DNA of 64,000 bases from an uncultured Verrucomicrobiales bacterium (GCA_937928545.1 CALGJQ010000031.1:1-64000); one strand, 5' to 3'; counted from the first letter of the stretch, positions 1 through 8,469 are shown. Made by a program: numbers and translations. Notes: generated by a model not told the origin, from the sequence alone.

Positions 1-1
1 C

Positions 2-559
2 GAACCCACCCCTCCACCAAAACCAAAAATCGACCCCGCCATCCTTCGCAAAAAGCGCGAGGTCGAAGAAGCCCGCACTCGTGAACTCGCCCGGCAACGC
101 GAGCTCGCCAAAAAACGGGCCGAGGAAAAGCGCCAACAACAAATGGCCGCCCAAAGAGCCGCCGCCGCACGCAAGAAAGCTGCCGACGCCGCAGCCGCCA
201 AAGCCCGCGCGGCCGCCAAAGCAAAAGCAGCTGCCAAAGCCAAAGCTGCCGCTAAGGCCAAAGCCGCAGCAGCCGCCAAGCGCGTCGTCAGCAAACCCTC
301 CGCGATCAGTCGCCCCTCCCCAAAATATCCCAGCTCCGCCCGACGCGCCGGCCACCAGGGAACCGTCAACCTCAGCTTCACCGTCAGCAGCTCTGGTAAA
401 GTCACCTCAGCACGCGTTTCAAAATCCAGCGGCCATTCCTCTCTTGATAAAGCCGCCCTTTCCGCCATCCGAAAGTGGCGCTTCAAACCCGCCCGCAACG
501 GCCTCGGCCAAGCCGTCAGCTACAGCTACACTCTCCCCGTCCCCTTCCGGTTAGAATGA
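2..559 (+). CDS. tonB: Energy transducer TonB, C-terminal part (5' end outside window)
   Basis: The frame is open from base 2, so the N-terminus lies upstream of the window. The visible 185 residues start with a Pro/Lys segment, followed by a long Ala/Lys/Arg-rich stretch (AKAKAAAKAK-like, the periplasm-spanning linker), and end with a TonB C-terminal domain recognisable by YPSSARRAGHQGTVNLSFTV, SSGHSSLDKAAL and KWRFKPA. TonB carries energy from the inner-membrane ExbB/ExbD complex to outer-membrane receptors such as the one encoded at 6325-8370. The stop codon overlaps the next start (ATGA). The family call is secure; which TonB paralogue it is cannot be said. Confidence 0.9.
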   Translation, partial: EPTPPPKPKIDPAILRKKREVEEARTRELARQRELAKKRAEEKRQQQMAAQRAAAARKKAADAAAAKARAAAKAKAAAKAKAAAKAKAAAAAKRVVSKPSAISRPSPKYPSSARRAGHQGTVNLSFTVSSSGKVTSARVSKSSGHSSLDKAALSAIRKWRFKPARNGLGQAVSYSYTLPVPFRLE

Positions 560-864
560 GTCATAATCCTTACGAATCTACGATAAGCGTAGCGGGGCCG
601 CTTCAACCTCCACCTCGTTGGAAAAAAGTTCGCGACGTCAGCCTCATTATTTTCGTTCTCTCTCTCCTTGTAAATTTCGTCTTCGTTTGGGTCAGCAAGA
701 GACAACTCAATCCTGATCTACAGAACAACCCAGAGGAACTCGCTCGATCACTTCGCTCAACTCTAGGTTTCTTAATCGCAATGATCTCAGTGACCTTCCT
801 ATCTGGACTCACCTGCATCATCGCCACCATCCGAGTTTCGTTCCTACGAAAAAAAACGGACTGA
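556..864 (+). CDS. Small two-helix membrane protein, unknown function
   Basis: Predicted 102 residues beginning MSHNPYESTISV. The start ATG overlaps the tonB stop as ATGA, which decides the start and suggests translational coupling. Two hydrophobic helices are visible (about residues 29-49, LIIFVLSLLVNFVFVWV, and 70-93, LGFLIAMISVTFLSGLTCII), separated by a polar loop. A Pro-rich N-terminus and a basic RKK tail suggest both ends are cytoplasmic. I do not recognise the family. The DNA just after its stop resembles the last codons of tonB, which hints that this gene was inserted beside a duplicated tonB end. Confidence 0.6.
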   Translation: MSHNPYESTISVAGPLQPPPRWKKVRDVSLIIFVLSLLVNFVFVWVSKRQLNPDLQNNPEELARSLRSTLGFLIAMISVTFLSGLTCIIATIRVSFLRKKTD

Positions 865-865
865 C

Positions 866-895
866 TTGATCCCCGTCCCCTTCCGCTTGCAGTGA
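866..895 (+). repeat. Degenerate copy of the tonB 3' end
   Basis: The ten codons here would read LIPVPFRLQ-stop; the last ten codons of tonB (530-559) read TLPVPFRLE-stop, and the two DNA segments share a 14-base identical core (CCCGTCCCCTTCCG). This looks like the tail of a duplicated tonB C-terminus left behind the small membrane-protein gene. No open frame continues upstream of it in this phase through the intervening gene. Confidence 0.45.
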
Positions 896-966
896 GAACT
901 TTTTTGTAGCTCCAAGCAAACGCAGTAACCTAATAACCTAGTAACTAACTCACCCAATCACCCGCT

Positions 967-1584
967 TTACATCCTCCCGTTCCGAAGAAGCCCCACGAGC
1001 ACCCCTTGAACGACGAGTTCACGCGCCGGAATCAGATCAGGAAAATTCTCATTCTCAGCCTGAAGATAAGGACGTCCCTTCTCCATGATGAAGCGCTTTA
1101 AAGTCGTCTCATCATCAATCAAAGCCGCGACGATATCCATGTGACGTGGCTCTCGAAATTCCATAATCACGGTGTCCCCGTCACAAATGTGAGCATCGAT
1201 CATCGACTCACCACGCACCTTCAGCGCGAAGGTCCGTGCATTGCGAGGAATTCCCAGCGAAGCGATATCAATCGAAAGACAACCTTCCTTCTCCTCCTCC
1301 ACCGTTTCCGCCATACCCGCTGCGATGCTTCCGTAAATTGGAATATCGATCATCTCCTCCCGCTCCAAATCTTCCGGGAAAACCACCGCCCGCGCCTTAC
1401 CCGCAAGACGGACAATCACCCCCTTGCGCTCCAGCGCTCGCAAATGACTCATCGCCGCCGTCTGACTCGCAAAGCCAAAGTGCGCCTGAATCTCCCGAGT
1501 CGAGGGCATTAGTCCCTCCTGACTCTGAGTCAGCTTTAAAAAATCAAGGAGCTCCTGTTGACGTTTCGTAAGTTTTTCAGCCAT
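967..1584 (-). CDS. lexA: LexA repressor, SOS regulator and self-cleaving serine protease
   Basis: The 205 residues have the usual LexA length and layout. The N-terminal winged helix (about 1-70) contains the helix-turn-helix PSTREIQAHFGFASQTAAMSHL. The C-terminal S24 peptidase domain has the Ala89-Gly90 cleavage site (SIAAGMAE), the nucleophile Ser127 in GESMID, and the general-base Lys163 in TTLKRF. In the family, RecA-DNA filaments trigger self-cleavage and derepress DNA-repair genes. The gene is monocistronic, facing away from the next gene, with a candidate operator just upstream of the start that would allow autoregulation. Confidence 0.95.
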   Translation of the reverse strand: MAEKLTKRQQELLDFLKLTQSQEGLMPSTREIQAHFGFASQTAAMSHLRALERKGVIVRLAGKARAVVFPEDLEREEMIDIPIYGSIAAGMAETVEEEKEGCLSIDIASLGIPRNARTFALKVRGESMIDAHICDGDTVIMEFREPRHMDIVAALIDDETTLKRFIMEKGRPYLQAENENFPDLIPARELVVQGVLVGLLRNGRM

Positions 1585-1594
1585 AAATAAAATG

Positions 1595-1608
1595 TGGTTT
1601 CATGAACA
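1595..1608 (-). promoter_or_regulatory. Candidate LexA operator upstream of lexA
   Basis: On the plus strand the 14 bases read TGGTT-TCAT-GAACA. As I recall, the LexA site described for Verrucomicrobia is TGTTC-N4-GAACA; one half-site here is exact and the other matches 3 of 5. It includes the 8-bp palindrome TTCATGAA and lies 11-24 bases upstream of the lexA start codon, a position suited to autorepression. Only a single degenerate site is seen. Confidence 0.4.
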
Positions 1609-1718
1609 CTATTCAAGAGAGCAAGTTCAGTCGAGCACAAAAATCATTAGAACACCACACACAAGGAGCCACAACGCTTCCCCCAACAATACCAAATGAA
1701 TGCACTTTCCGGTAATAT

Positions 1719-1826
1719 GGAGAGTGGACATTCCTGTCCGCTTCTTTTCCTAGCGAACAAATGTGAGCCTACATTTTACCAGAGATTTAATCTGCTTGGT
1801 ATCAGGAGAGCGGCGCTTCCAGCCCG
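1719..1826 (+). repeat. Pair of short palindromic dispersed elements
   Basis: The stretch 1585-1944 between lexA and the next gene has no convincing gene. It contains two short hairpin-forming modules: GGACA-TTCC-TGTCC (1726-1739) inside GGAGAGTGGACATTCCTGTC, and the related GGAGAGCGGCGCTTCCAGCC at 1805-1824. A similar GGAGCGCGGGCGTCCCGCCC occurs at 9697. The shared plan (GGAGnGnGG, purine-rich arm, C-rich return arm) suggests non-coding dispersed repeats of the REP type. A 65-codon open frame spanning them is almost certainly not a gene. Confidence 0.5.
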
Positions 1827-1944
1827 TTTAACATCCTCGGTCCCTGCGCTCCACCCCTTCAATCTTGAAAAGAAACCAGCTCATATTCAGTAAGTTAAAA
1901 TGAAAACCCCAACTCATATCATCAAAAGAAATCCTCACGAACTC

Positions 1945-2406
1945 ATGAAAATTCTCACCATTCTCCTCCTAAACGCGCTTCTCATCACTCCCCTACTCGC
2001 AGGGGCAGACGGCACGGCAATCATCAAAGGGAAAAGTAGCTCAGGGCGCACTCTTCTAGAACTCCACACCAGCGACATTGATCGGGGAGTCAAATATCTC
2101 AAATTTACGATCGACGGAAAATCCTACGAGTTTGACGTCCGAAAAGATTCTGAAACCTACGGCTATGTCGTTCATGACCGGAAAAACAAAGTGTTTACCG
2201 TGGTCATCGATAACAAGAAAATCGACTTCAAGTTCTGGATGGTTCCTGCCAAACAGAAAATCACGGAACAAAAGGGGCATTCCGAAAAATGGACATTCGA
2301 CGCTTATGTCGAAGCCACCGACCCAAGGGAGTTCAACGATCAAACCCGCAACGATCCGATCGCTCCAAAGATCTACCTCAACTGCACTTTAGATTATAGT
2401 CTCTAG
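1945..2406 (+). CDS. Small exported protein, unknown function
   Basis: The chosen start gives 153 residues with a clear signal peptide, MKILTILLLNALLITPLLAGA, and cleavage around residue 20; an in-frame ATG at 1900 would add 15 polar residues before it and is less likely. The mature part is rich in beta-strand-type alternation and charged residues (for example KYLKFTIDGKSYEFDVRKD). No cysteine pair or catalytic motif stands out, and I do not recognise a family. It stands alone, flanked by about 350 bp of repeat-bearing DNA upstream and about 280 bp of featureless DNA downstream. Confidence 0.6.
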   Translation: MKILTILLLNALLITPLLAGADGTAIIKGKSSSGRTLLELHTSDIDRGVKYLKFTIDGKSYEFDVRKDSETYGYVVHDRKNKVFTVVIDNKKIDFKFWMVPAKQKITEQKGHSEKWTFDAYVEATDPREFNDQTRNDPIAPKIYLNCTLDYSL

Positions 2407-2690
2407 CCAGCGCAGTTTCAGCAAAGCGACTTTGAAGAGATTTTCTGGCTCCGTTCATGAAGCCCCATACCCTTGGAATCGGAAGTAAGGCTCTCGACCC
2501 CAGCTTCACAAACTGAGTGATATCACCGCTCTTCAAAATGCCCCTTCGTTGCCACCAAGCCACTCTTGATATCACACCCCCATCCTTGGATTTACCTTGA
2601 TTTTAAAAGGAAAATGGCTATCCGTTAAATGAAAGCCTGCAGGGTAATATCACGCACAAGCAAGCTACTAAAAAATACTGAGCTACTGAA

Positions 2691-3161
2691 ATGAGATATC
2701 TATTCTCTATAGCAATTTTGATCGGCTTTGCACCTTTACTTCATGCAGTTGGAAGTATTGAGGTCGAAAATATCGAAACTTTGACGGATCAGGGATTTTC
2801 CTTCGAAGTGGTTACGGGCGATACCGATGGAAAGACAGTAAGCATCAGTTTTAAGATTCCCGAAAAATTTCACTTTAAAGGAGCGATGGGAACGAAGCCG
2901 TTTCAGGGTGTGTCGTTGTACGAGTCGGCTGAGAACGTTACTAGTGAAGAAAGATTTATAGGCATTACAGGGACGAGATTTGATCTTGCAGTTAAGAAAA
3001 AGAAAGAGAAGTTTTCTGGAAGCTTCTCGTTGATAGCAAACGTCGCAAAGAATAAGTATCTACTTTTCCATTTTAACCAAGGGCCTGGATATCCGCCGAT
3101 GATTATTCATGTTCCGTTGCCTCTCTTGATAGCCCAGCTAGAGAAACCAATAGACGAGTAG
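2691..3161 (+). CDS. Small exported protein, unknown function
   Basis: A 156-residue protein starting MRYLFSIAILIGFAPLLHAV, a standard signal peptide with cleavage near residue 18-19. The mature chain alternates hydrophobic and polar residues like a beta-sandwich, has no cysteine, and carries a short Lys-rich loop (VKKKKEKFSG). I recognise no family. It lies 26 bp before another small exported or membrane protein gene on the same strand, so the two may be cotranscribed. The preceding 284 bp (2407-2690) hold nothing I can identify. Confidence 0.6.
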   Translation: MRYLFSIAILIGFAPLLHAVGSIEVENIETLTDQGFSFEVVTGDTDGKTVSISFKIPEKFHFKGAMGTKPFQGVSLYESAENVTSEERFIGITGTRFDLAVKKKKEKFSGSFSLIANVAKNKYLLFHFNQGPGYPPMIIHVPLPLLIAQLEKPIDE

Positions 3162-3187
3162 AACAAGACAGAGAAGCCGACACCACG

Positions 3188-3514
3188 ATGCGAGGAAGAA
3201 TGCCATTTCCCATTCCGTTTCTGCCGATGATGATCGTCGCGCTACTGATCGCTTCGATTTTCCCTGCCATCCTGAAGATGTGCAGGCATCACGAGAAGGC
3301 TGAGGATAGTTACCCCTCATCTCTTCCGCCGCAGACAATGAATCACGAATCGTCGAGCGTGGATCCGTTTTCCGAAATCCCGAATGGGATCGTTCCGCCA
3401 ACGAGAGCTGACCAAGTCGCCATTAAGGTCAAGTTTATCGAGTGCGGTTCCAGGACAGACGAACTCTCTTTTGATTGGATCTTTCCATTTAAACACTCGG
3501 CGCCCAAGGAATGA
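3188..3514 (+). CDS. Small membrane-anchored protein with a secretin-like segment
   Basis: A 108-residue protein with one N-terminal membrane helix (about residues 10-27, FLPMMIVALLIASIFPAI), a polar Ser/Pro linker, and a C-terminal segment VAIKVKFIECGSRTDELSFD followed by WIF. That segment resembles the stretch in type II/III secretins of Verrucomicrobia where VE-KFIEV is followed by ELGFDW, usually just before the secretin pore domain; here the pore domain is absent. The next gene (3759) resembles the N-terminal part of the same protein type. Start ATG 3188 was taken; ATG 3200 is possible. The function is unknown. Confidence 0.5.
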   Translation: MRGRMPFPIPFLPMMIVALLIASIFPAILKMCRHHEKAEDSYPSSLPPQTMNHESSSVDPFSEIPNGIVPPTRADQVAIKVKFIECGSRTDELSFDWIFPFKHSAPKE

Positions 3515-3758
3515 AATACCAGCAGATCAAGATGCTGAGGTGAAAAAATAACGCAGGAGTGGCAGGTTTCTCAGGTTCACTTCAAGGCTCTAACAGGCTG
3601 CCAACGGGTTCTCGTTCGCAAGAGTAAGCGGCCCTCTTATAGGCAAAGCCATCTCTAAAACAGAGAGATCTTGACGTCCCCTTTTCTCTTCCCTAATCTG
3701 CTAGGCGTAGATCTAAATTTTTGGATCCACAAAACACCAACCTACATCCCAAGAAACA

Positions 3759-4298
3759 ATGAAAAAACTGAAAGCCATTATGGTCGTCGGCTTGTCGCTG
3801 ACGTCTACCGCCCTCGCAGATGAATTCAAAGAGAAGGCGAAGAAGATCCAATCTCTTTACCGGACTGGCGTGCTCGCCATGAATGCCGGCAAAGGAGATG
3901 AAGCAAAAACCGCCTTCGAAGCGGTCCTTAAACTCAGCCCAAACCACGGGCATGCCCGCCACCAGCTGAAGCAAATCCCAACCGTCAACGCGCGGGTCGC
4001 CTTGCAGAAACGGAAGGCCCTTTTCAAGGCAACTAAGATTGAAAAAATCCACTTCGCCGACGCCACTTTGGCGGAGGCCTTGGAGGCTCTTAATGAGCTC
4101 ACCTTAGAGGCCAGCGAGAAGAAATTCGCGCCCAACTTCGTCATTCAGGATCCCACCGAAAAGCTCAAGGAGCGTAAGGTCACCCTGAAGATGAACAACG
4201 TCCCCGTCTCGGCCGCCTTGAACTACATCCTCGATGGAGTCGGCGCGACCGCTCGCGTGGATCTCCACGCCACCTTGATCCGACCAAGCGCGAAGTAG
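3759..4298 (+). CDS. Exported protein with TPR-like helices and a secretin N-domain-like region
   Basis: A 179-residue protein. Residues 1-20 are a signal peptide ending STALA. Residues 22-75 look like a TPR hairpin pair (YRTGVLAMNAGKGDEAKTAF, then KLSPNHGHARHQLK). Residues 95-179 resemble an STN/secretin N-terminal domain: KIHFADATLAEALEALNELT, then KVTLKMNNVPVSAALNYIL followed by a short strand and stop. In secretins this fold helps assemble the outer-membrane ring, but no pore domain follows. With the gene at 3188 it may represent separated pieces of a secretin-type protein. The region 3515-3758 between them shows no gene. Confidence 0.55.
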   Translation: MKKLKAIMVVGLSLTSTALADEFKEKAKKIQSLYRTGVLAMNAGKGDEAKTAFEAVLKLSPNHGHARHQLKQIPTVNARVALQKRKALFKATKIEKIHFADATLAEALEALNELTLEASEKKFAPNFVIQDPTEKLKERKVTLKMNNVPVSAALNYILDGVGATARVDLHATLIRPSAK

Positions 4299-4358
4299 TT
4301 CGCTAGTTCCATCCGTCCATCCGAATTTTTTTACGCGCCAAACTAGGCATTTCGTCCT

Positions 4359-5045
4359 ATGACTTGGCGCGTGAAAAAGTGGACTTTCGAAGATCGCATC
4401 ATTGCCCCCTCTCTCCTCGCTGCAGACTTTGGCCGCGTGGCTGAAGAAACCTCGCGCGCCATCAATGCCGGAGCAGACTGGATGCATCTTGACGTCATGG
4501 ACGGGAACTTCGTCGATAACATCTCCTTCGGCCCCGCTCTCATCCAAGCGGTTCATGAAACGAACGACGTCTTCCTCGACGTCCACCTCATGATCGCGCG
4601 ACCCGATCACTACCTCCCCCGCTTTGTCGCGGCCGGAGCAGACATGATCACGGTCCACGTGGAGCCCGAAGCGCAGCACGACGTCGCCACCACTCTAAAG
4701 GCGATCCGCGACGCTGGCTGCAAAGCCGGACTGGCCCTCAATCCCGCCACTCCTTTCGAGGCAGTCGAGCCCTTCTTAGCCGACATTGATATGCTCCTCG
4801 TCATGACCGTCGTCCCCGGCTTCGGCGGACAATCCTTCATGGAAGAGATGATGGCCAAGGTAGAAGCTGGCGTGAAACACCGCCGCGAAAACAATCTCGC
4901 TTACCACATCCAAGTCGATGGAGGAATCGGAGCTGGAACCGCCGCCATCGCAGGCAAGGCCGGAGCCAATGTCCTCGTCGCCGGTTCATCAACTTTCGGC
5001 GCACAAGATATGGCCGAGGCCGTTCGTGAAATCCGTAATGCGTAG
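4359..5045 (+). CDS. rpe: Ribulose-phosphate 3-epimerase
   Basis: Interconverts D-ribulose 5-phosphate and D-xylulose 5-phosphate in the pentose phosphate pathway; cytoplasmic TIM barrel. The 228 residues match family length and carry every hallmark: APSLLAADF at 16-24, HLDVMDGNFV with metal ligands His43 and Asp45, His76 in VHLM, VVPGFGGQSF at 151-160, Asp187 in VDGGI, and the phosphate-binding AGSSTF near the C-terminus. The extra 11 N-terminal residues before RIIAPS are slightly long; a GTG a few codons downstream could be the true start. Transcribed alone. Confidence 0.95.
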   Translation: MTWRVKKWTFEDRIIAPSLLAADFGRVAEETSRAINAGADWMHLDVMDGNFVDNISFGPALIQAVHETNDVFLDVHLMIARPDHYLPRFVAAGADMITVHVEPEAQHDVATTLKAIRDAGCKAGLALNPATPFEAVEPFLADIDMLLVMTVVPGFGGQSFMEEMMAKVEAGVKHRRENNLAYHIQVDGGIGAGTAAIAGKAGANVLVAGSSTFGAQDMAEAVREIRNA

Positions 5046-5072
5046 AGATCACTCAACCCAAGCTCCAAAACG

Positions 5073-5417
5073 ATGATGTCGAGCCCCAGCGCCCATTCTC
5101 GGTCGCGGCTCTTCGGTGAGTGGCTCGTCTTAATAATTACCGGCACCATCATCTTCACTATGATTGGGCTCGCGATCTACCTTGGGCGCCATCCAGAGGA
5201 CTCGACCCCCTTTCTGAAGACGCTCCAAGACCTACTCCTGCTTTCCCCCATCGCCTGGATTGCCATGGGGCTCCTTGGTCCCCTTTGGATTGTCCTTGCT
5301 GGACTCTTTTGCACTCTCAAAACAAGAAGTCGAAAAGCACACCTGATTACGATCGCAGGAACCGGATTTTTTGGCCTCATGTGGCCCTCCACCTGCGTGA
5401 TGTGGATGGGAGTCTAG
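5073..5417 (+). CDS. Small polytopic membrane protein, unknown function
   Basis: A 114-residue protein with about three hydrophobic helices: residues 16-37 (WLVLIITGTIIFTMIGLAIY), 55-81 (LLLLSPIAWIAMGLLGPLWI onward) and 89-112 (HLITIAGTGFFGLMWPSTCV). It begins 27 bp after rpe and could share its transcript, though nothing in the sequence links it to sugar metabolism. No known motif is seen. It converges on smpB, whose stop lies 20 bp away. Confidence 0.55.
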   Translation: MMSSPSAHSRSRLFGEWLVLIITGTIIFTMIGLAIYLGRHPEDSTPFLKTLQDLLLLSPIAWIAMGLLGPLWIVLAGLFCTLKTRSRKAHLITIAGTGFFGLMWPSTCVMWMGV

Positions 5418-5436
5418 CAGATCCAAACCTGGACCT

Positions 5437-5916
5437 CTAAAGCCGCCCCTTGTGGAAGCGCGCCACCTCTCGCTGCGCCTCACGGAGCTCCGTCTTTTTC
5501 TTCAAGTCCTGACGCTGGTCAGAGTGGCCTTTTCCTTTTCCGAGGCCCAACTGCACCTTCACGCGGCGTCCTTTAAAATAGAGCTTGAGACAAATCAAAG
5601 TGAAGCCCTTCTGCAAGGTCGACTGCGACAACTTCAGGATCTCGTTCTTATGGAGCAGCAGCTTTCGAGGCCGCTTCGCTTCGTGCTGGAAGTATGTCCC
5701 CGCCGTTTGCCAGGGCTGAATGTCACAGCCGTAAAGCCAGCACTCGTTGTTCTCGACCCTTGCGAAGCATTCGCCGATACTCACCTTCCCTTCACGGATC
5801 GACTTCACCTCAGTCCCACGCAGGACGAGACCAGCTTCATAGGTATCGGTGATATGATAGTCACGCCGCGCACGCTTGTTCGTGGCGACCTCCTTCTTCC
5901 CAGGTTCATCAGACAT
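5437..5916 (-). CDS. smpB: SsrA-binding protein SmpB
   Basis: SmpB binds tmRNA and brings it to stalled ribosomes for trans-translation. The 159-residue protein shows the conserved oligonucleotide-binding barrel: NKRARRDYHITDTYEAGLVL followed by RGTEVKSIREGKVSI, then HEAKRPRKLLLHKNEI, and a C-terminal basic tail GLGKGKGHSDQRQDLKKK that enters the decoding channel in the family. The ATG at 5916 (MSDEPGKKEV) was preferred over a TTG three codons upstream. It is followed upstream on the same strand by rpoZ. tmRNA itself is not in this window. Confidence 0.95.
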   Translation of the reverse strand: MSDEPGKKEVATNKRARRDYHITDTYEAGLVLRGTEVKSIREGKVSIGECFARVENNECWLYGCDIQPWQTAGTYFQHEAKRPRKLLLHKNEILKLSQSTLQKGFTLICLKLYFKGRRVKVQLGLGKGKGHSDQRQDLKKKTELREAQREVARFHKGRL

Positions 5917-5959
5917 GACACACAATAGTAGCGCCTGCCCTCAAAGAAGCAGACTTGGA

Positions 5960-6229
5960 TTAAGCCTTAGGCTGCTCGATCAACTTGATCTTACCCTCAA
6001 TGATTTCAGTCAGGGCAATATCAGCAAATCCCATGCTTGGGAGAGCATCGATCAAAGGGGCGCGCCCTTGGTTAAGTTGAGCAACACGCTTTGACACGAG
6101 GTTAACCAACACCAATGGGTCGGGAACAATTTCAGCAGCCTTTTCAACAAGATCGTTTTTCATAGGGATCGCACTAGAACGAGGAGGAGGTTTGGGTGCT
6201 TCAAAAGGAACAATATTATCTGCATCCAT
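5960..6229 (-). CDS. rpoZ: RNA polymerase omega subunit
   Basis: An 89-residue protein starting MDADNIVPFEAPKPPPRSS. The core LVNLVSKRVAQLNQG followed by RAPLI and FADIALTEIIEGKI matches omega subunits, which wrap the beta-prime C-terminus and aid polymerase assembly; the pattern VSKRVAQL...G....I......ALTEI is diagnostic. The start at 6229 omits a 20-residue upstream extension unlike the family. It lies about 44 bp upstream of smpB on the same strand, a plausible two-gene unit. Confidence 0.85.
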   Translation of the reverse strand: MDADNIVPFEAPKPPPRSSAIPMKNDLVEKAAEIVPDPLVLVNLVSKRVAQLNQGRAPLIDALPSMGFADIALTEIIEGKIKLIEQPKA

Positions 6230-6324
6230 AACTCCGAAAATTTGTGAACGATAACTCGTCCGCGGGAGGAGGGGAAACCACAAATCCACCCCGCTGACAA
6301 GCCCAATCTCGCTTGGTTCTTCTT

Positions 6325-8370
6325 TTAGAATTCTAAACCAAGGCGAACTCCGACCACCTGTGGATCACCTGGAGCACCAGCGGCAATCTGATTATTCATG
6401 AAGCTGTAGTATTCTTCATCAAAGACATTCCGCGCAAAAATCGCGGCATTCCAGTTCTCAGCCTGGTATCCAATCTGCGCATCCCAGACCTCGTAGGCCT
6501 TCTGCTTAAAGTTACTATTGTTACTTCCATCGAAGTAAGTCGAACCTACCGCCCGAACTCCCGTTTGCGCATAAAAGCCACATTCGAAGTCATATCGAGC
6601 GGTCAATCCAGCGGTAAACTGAGGGATGAAAGGCACATTGTTTCCCGAGAAATCATTGCCCGAGAGATCGGTATAATCGTTAAATTCCACCTGATTCCAT
6701 CCCGCTGCCACTTGCACCGTGAGAGCATCGCTCGGTCTCCATACCAACTCTCCTTCGACACCATAAGAATCGACCCGACCGGCATTCAAAATAATAAAAT
6801 CTGTCGGCTGAACACTGCTGTTGAGCTGATAATCGTCAATTCGCTTGTAGTAACCTCGCAGCTCAAACCCGAGCGTCTGCGCTGAATTTTCATAGCGCAA
6901 ACCAACTTCAGTCTCCCAAGCCAATTCCTCATCATAACTTGTCGTAGCCGGATTATCACTAAAAGCGGTAAAGCCCTCTGGCTTGAATGACGTAGAAGTC
7001 CTCGCAAAGAGGCTCGTCTCATCATCAAGCTCGAAATTAATTCCCAAGGTGGGCGAGAAATACCACCCATCGGCCTCACTGAGAATAGGCTGGTAGCTTT
7101 GAAAACCGAAGGCCCCGGCATTACCGGATTCCACCTTGGATCTCTCAAGACTACTTTCCACATATTCCAAACGGCCGCCCACTTCAAAAGTCACCCGGTC
7201 AGAGGCATCCCATTGGACATTTCCAAAGAGAGCCACGCTTTGCTCCTCCGAGGCAAAGATCGTTGATTGATCGGAAAAGAAAGTCCCCGCCGGGATTCCA
7301 AACATCGGATTACCAGGGAGAAAAAAGAAACGATCAGCAACGCCATCCGTATCTTTCCGAAGATAAGCAAGACCAGCAGTCCAACGAAGACTCTCAGAAT
7401 CATCTGACTCCAGACGGAACTCCTGACTCCAAAGCTTTTGCTCCTGATCAATGTCAGAATCGGCCCCTGAGAATGGCGAAAGATCCAAATCAACAATGCT
7501 TGGGCCAAGTTGCCAGTTCTGATAGGACGAGATTGACTTGAAATTTGCCCATCCCAGATCCTGATCGACGTGAAGCGAAAGTTGGAAGCGATCCACCTCA
7601 GTCTCTCCCGGCAAATCACTCTGAACCTCAAAAGGATCCGGAGAATTTAGGGACGTCAATCGCTGACTTCCATCGCGGGTTGCCTCATACATCGCGCGGA
7701 AGCGAACTTCCAAATCGGCACTCGGGTTGTAGTAGAGACTTCCCAAAGCACCCATCTGCTCACGGTCGTCATTGTTGCCACCCACCGCTGGGTTGGTATT
7801 TTCGATGTAGCCATCGCGCTTCTTGTAGTAGCTCTGGAAAGTGTAAGACCAGCGATCATTAATCGGTCCACTTGCTCGGAAACGCAGGTTCAGAGACTCA
7901 TAGCTCCCATACTCCGCACTGAAGCCATACTCAGCCGTATCAGTGGTCCCTAAAGTCGTCATTTCGATCAAGCCCCCTGCTCCATTGCGAGCAAAGCGAC
8001 TTCCTTGAGGTCCGCGATGCAGCGTGAAGGACTCAAGGTCAAAAAACTCCGTCGAGTAAGTGTAAACGTCACCGTAGGGAACATCGTCCACCACCATCGC
8101 CACGCCTGCTCCACCAAAAAAGAGGGTATTAGCCGTTCCACGAACCGCCAGAGTATCGCCAAAGCCCGCCGAATCAGAAGCCACCGCCGCAAAGCCCGGC
8201 AAATAACCGAGCAGTTCACCTACTCGCTCTGCATCGATTTCTTCAAGGTCAACATTCCCGTCTGACTCCACCTCCCGCTGCCCAGTCACCACCAAAGGCT
8301 GCAATACATCTTGCGCATTGACCACAGATCCCAACAACAAAGCACTCAGGCAAAATCCAATTTGTCTCAT
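6325..8370 (-). CDS. TonB-dependent outer-membrane receptor
   Basis: A 681-residue protein with signal peptide MRQIGFCLSALLLGSVVNAQ, a TonB-box-like LQPLVVTGQRE (about 23-33), a plug domain (about 35-150: GELLGYLPGFAAV, VDDVPYGDVYTY, LHRGPQGSRFARNGAGGLIE) and a 22-strand-type barrel ending in the outer-membrane signature VVGVRLGLEF with terminal Phe. The barrel half contains the usual family stretches, for example TSTSFKPEGFTAFS and the near-terminal ARNVFDEEYYSF. Such receptors import siderophores, B12, nickel or oligosaccharides; nothing nearby fixes the substrate. Energised by TonB such as that at 2-559. Confidence 0.93.
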   Translation of the reverse strand: MRQIGFCLSALLLGSVVNAQDVLQPLVVTGQREVESDGNVDLEEIDAERVGELLGYLPGFAAVASDSAGFGDTLAVRGTANTLFFGGAGVAMVVDDVPYGDVYTYSTEFFDLESFTLHRGPQGSRFARNGAGGLIEMTTLGTTDTAEYGFSAEYGSYESLNLRFRASGPINDRWSYTFQSYYKKRDGYIENTNPAVGGNNDDREQMGALGSLYYNPSADLEVRFRAMYEATRDGSQRLTSLNSPDPFEVQSDLPGETEVDRFQLSLHVDQDLGWANFKSISSYQNWQLGPSIVDLDLSPFSGADSDIDQEQKLWSQEFRLESDDSESLRWTAGLAYLRKDTDGVADRFFFLPGNPMFGIPAGTFFSDQSTIFASEEQSVALFGNVQWDASDRVTFEVGGRLEYVESSLERSKVESGNAGAFGFQSYQPILSEADGWYFSPTLGINFELDDETSLFARTSTSFKPEGFTAFSDNPATTSYDEELAWETEVGLRYENSAQTLGFELRGYYKRIDDYQLNSSVQPTDFIILNAGRVDSYGVEGELVWRPSDALTVQVAAGWNQVEFNDYTDLSGNDFSGNNVPFIPQFTAGLTARYDFECGFYAQTGVRAVGSTYFDGSNNSNFKQKAYEVWDAQIGYQAENWNAAIFARNVFDEEYYSFMNNQIAAGAPGDPQVVGVRLGLEF

Positions 8371-8469
8371 AAAGAATTAAAATCTGACTCCACAATCCAA
8401 TCCGTCAATCAAGAAGACCTTGATAGATTTCCCTCTTCCGATAAGTAGCCACAGCTCCATTTCAACTTC

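Noticed and set aside
1696-1893. 65-codon open frame upstream of 1945
   Set aside because: It spans two hairpin-forming repeat modules and has no protein-like composition; short frames over such repeats are a known artefact.
3512-3620. Read-through of the TGA ending the 3188 gene
   Set aside because: The continuation meets a second TGA soon and has no convincing hairpin or conserved pattern.
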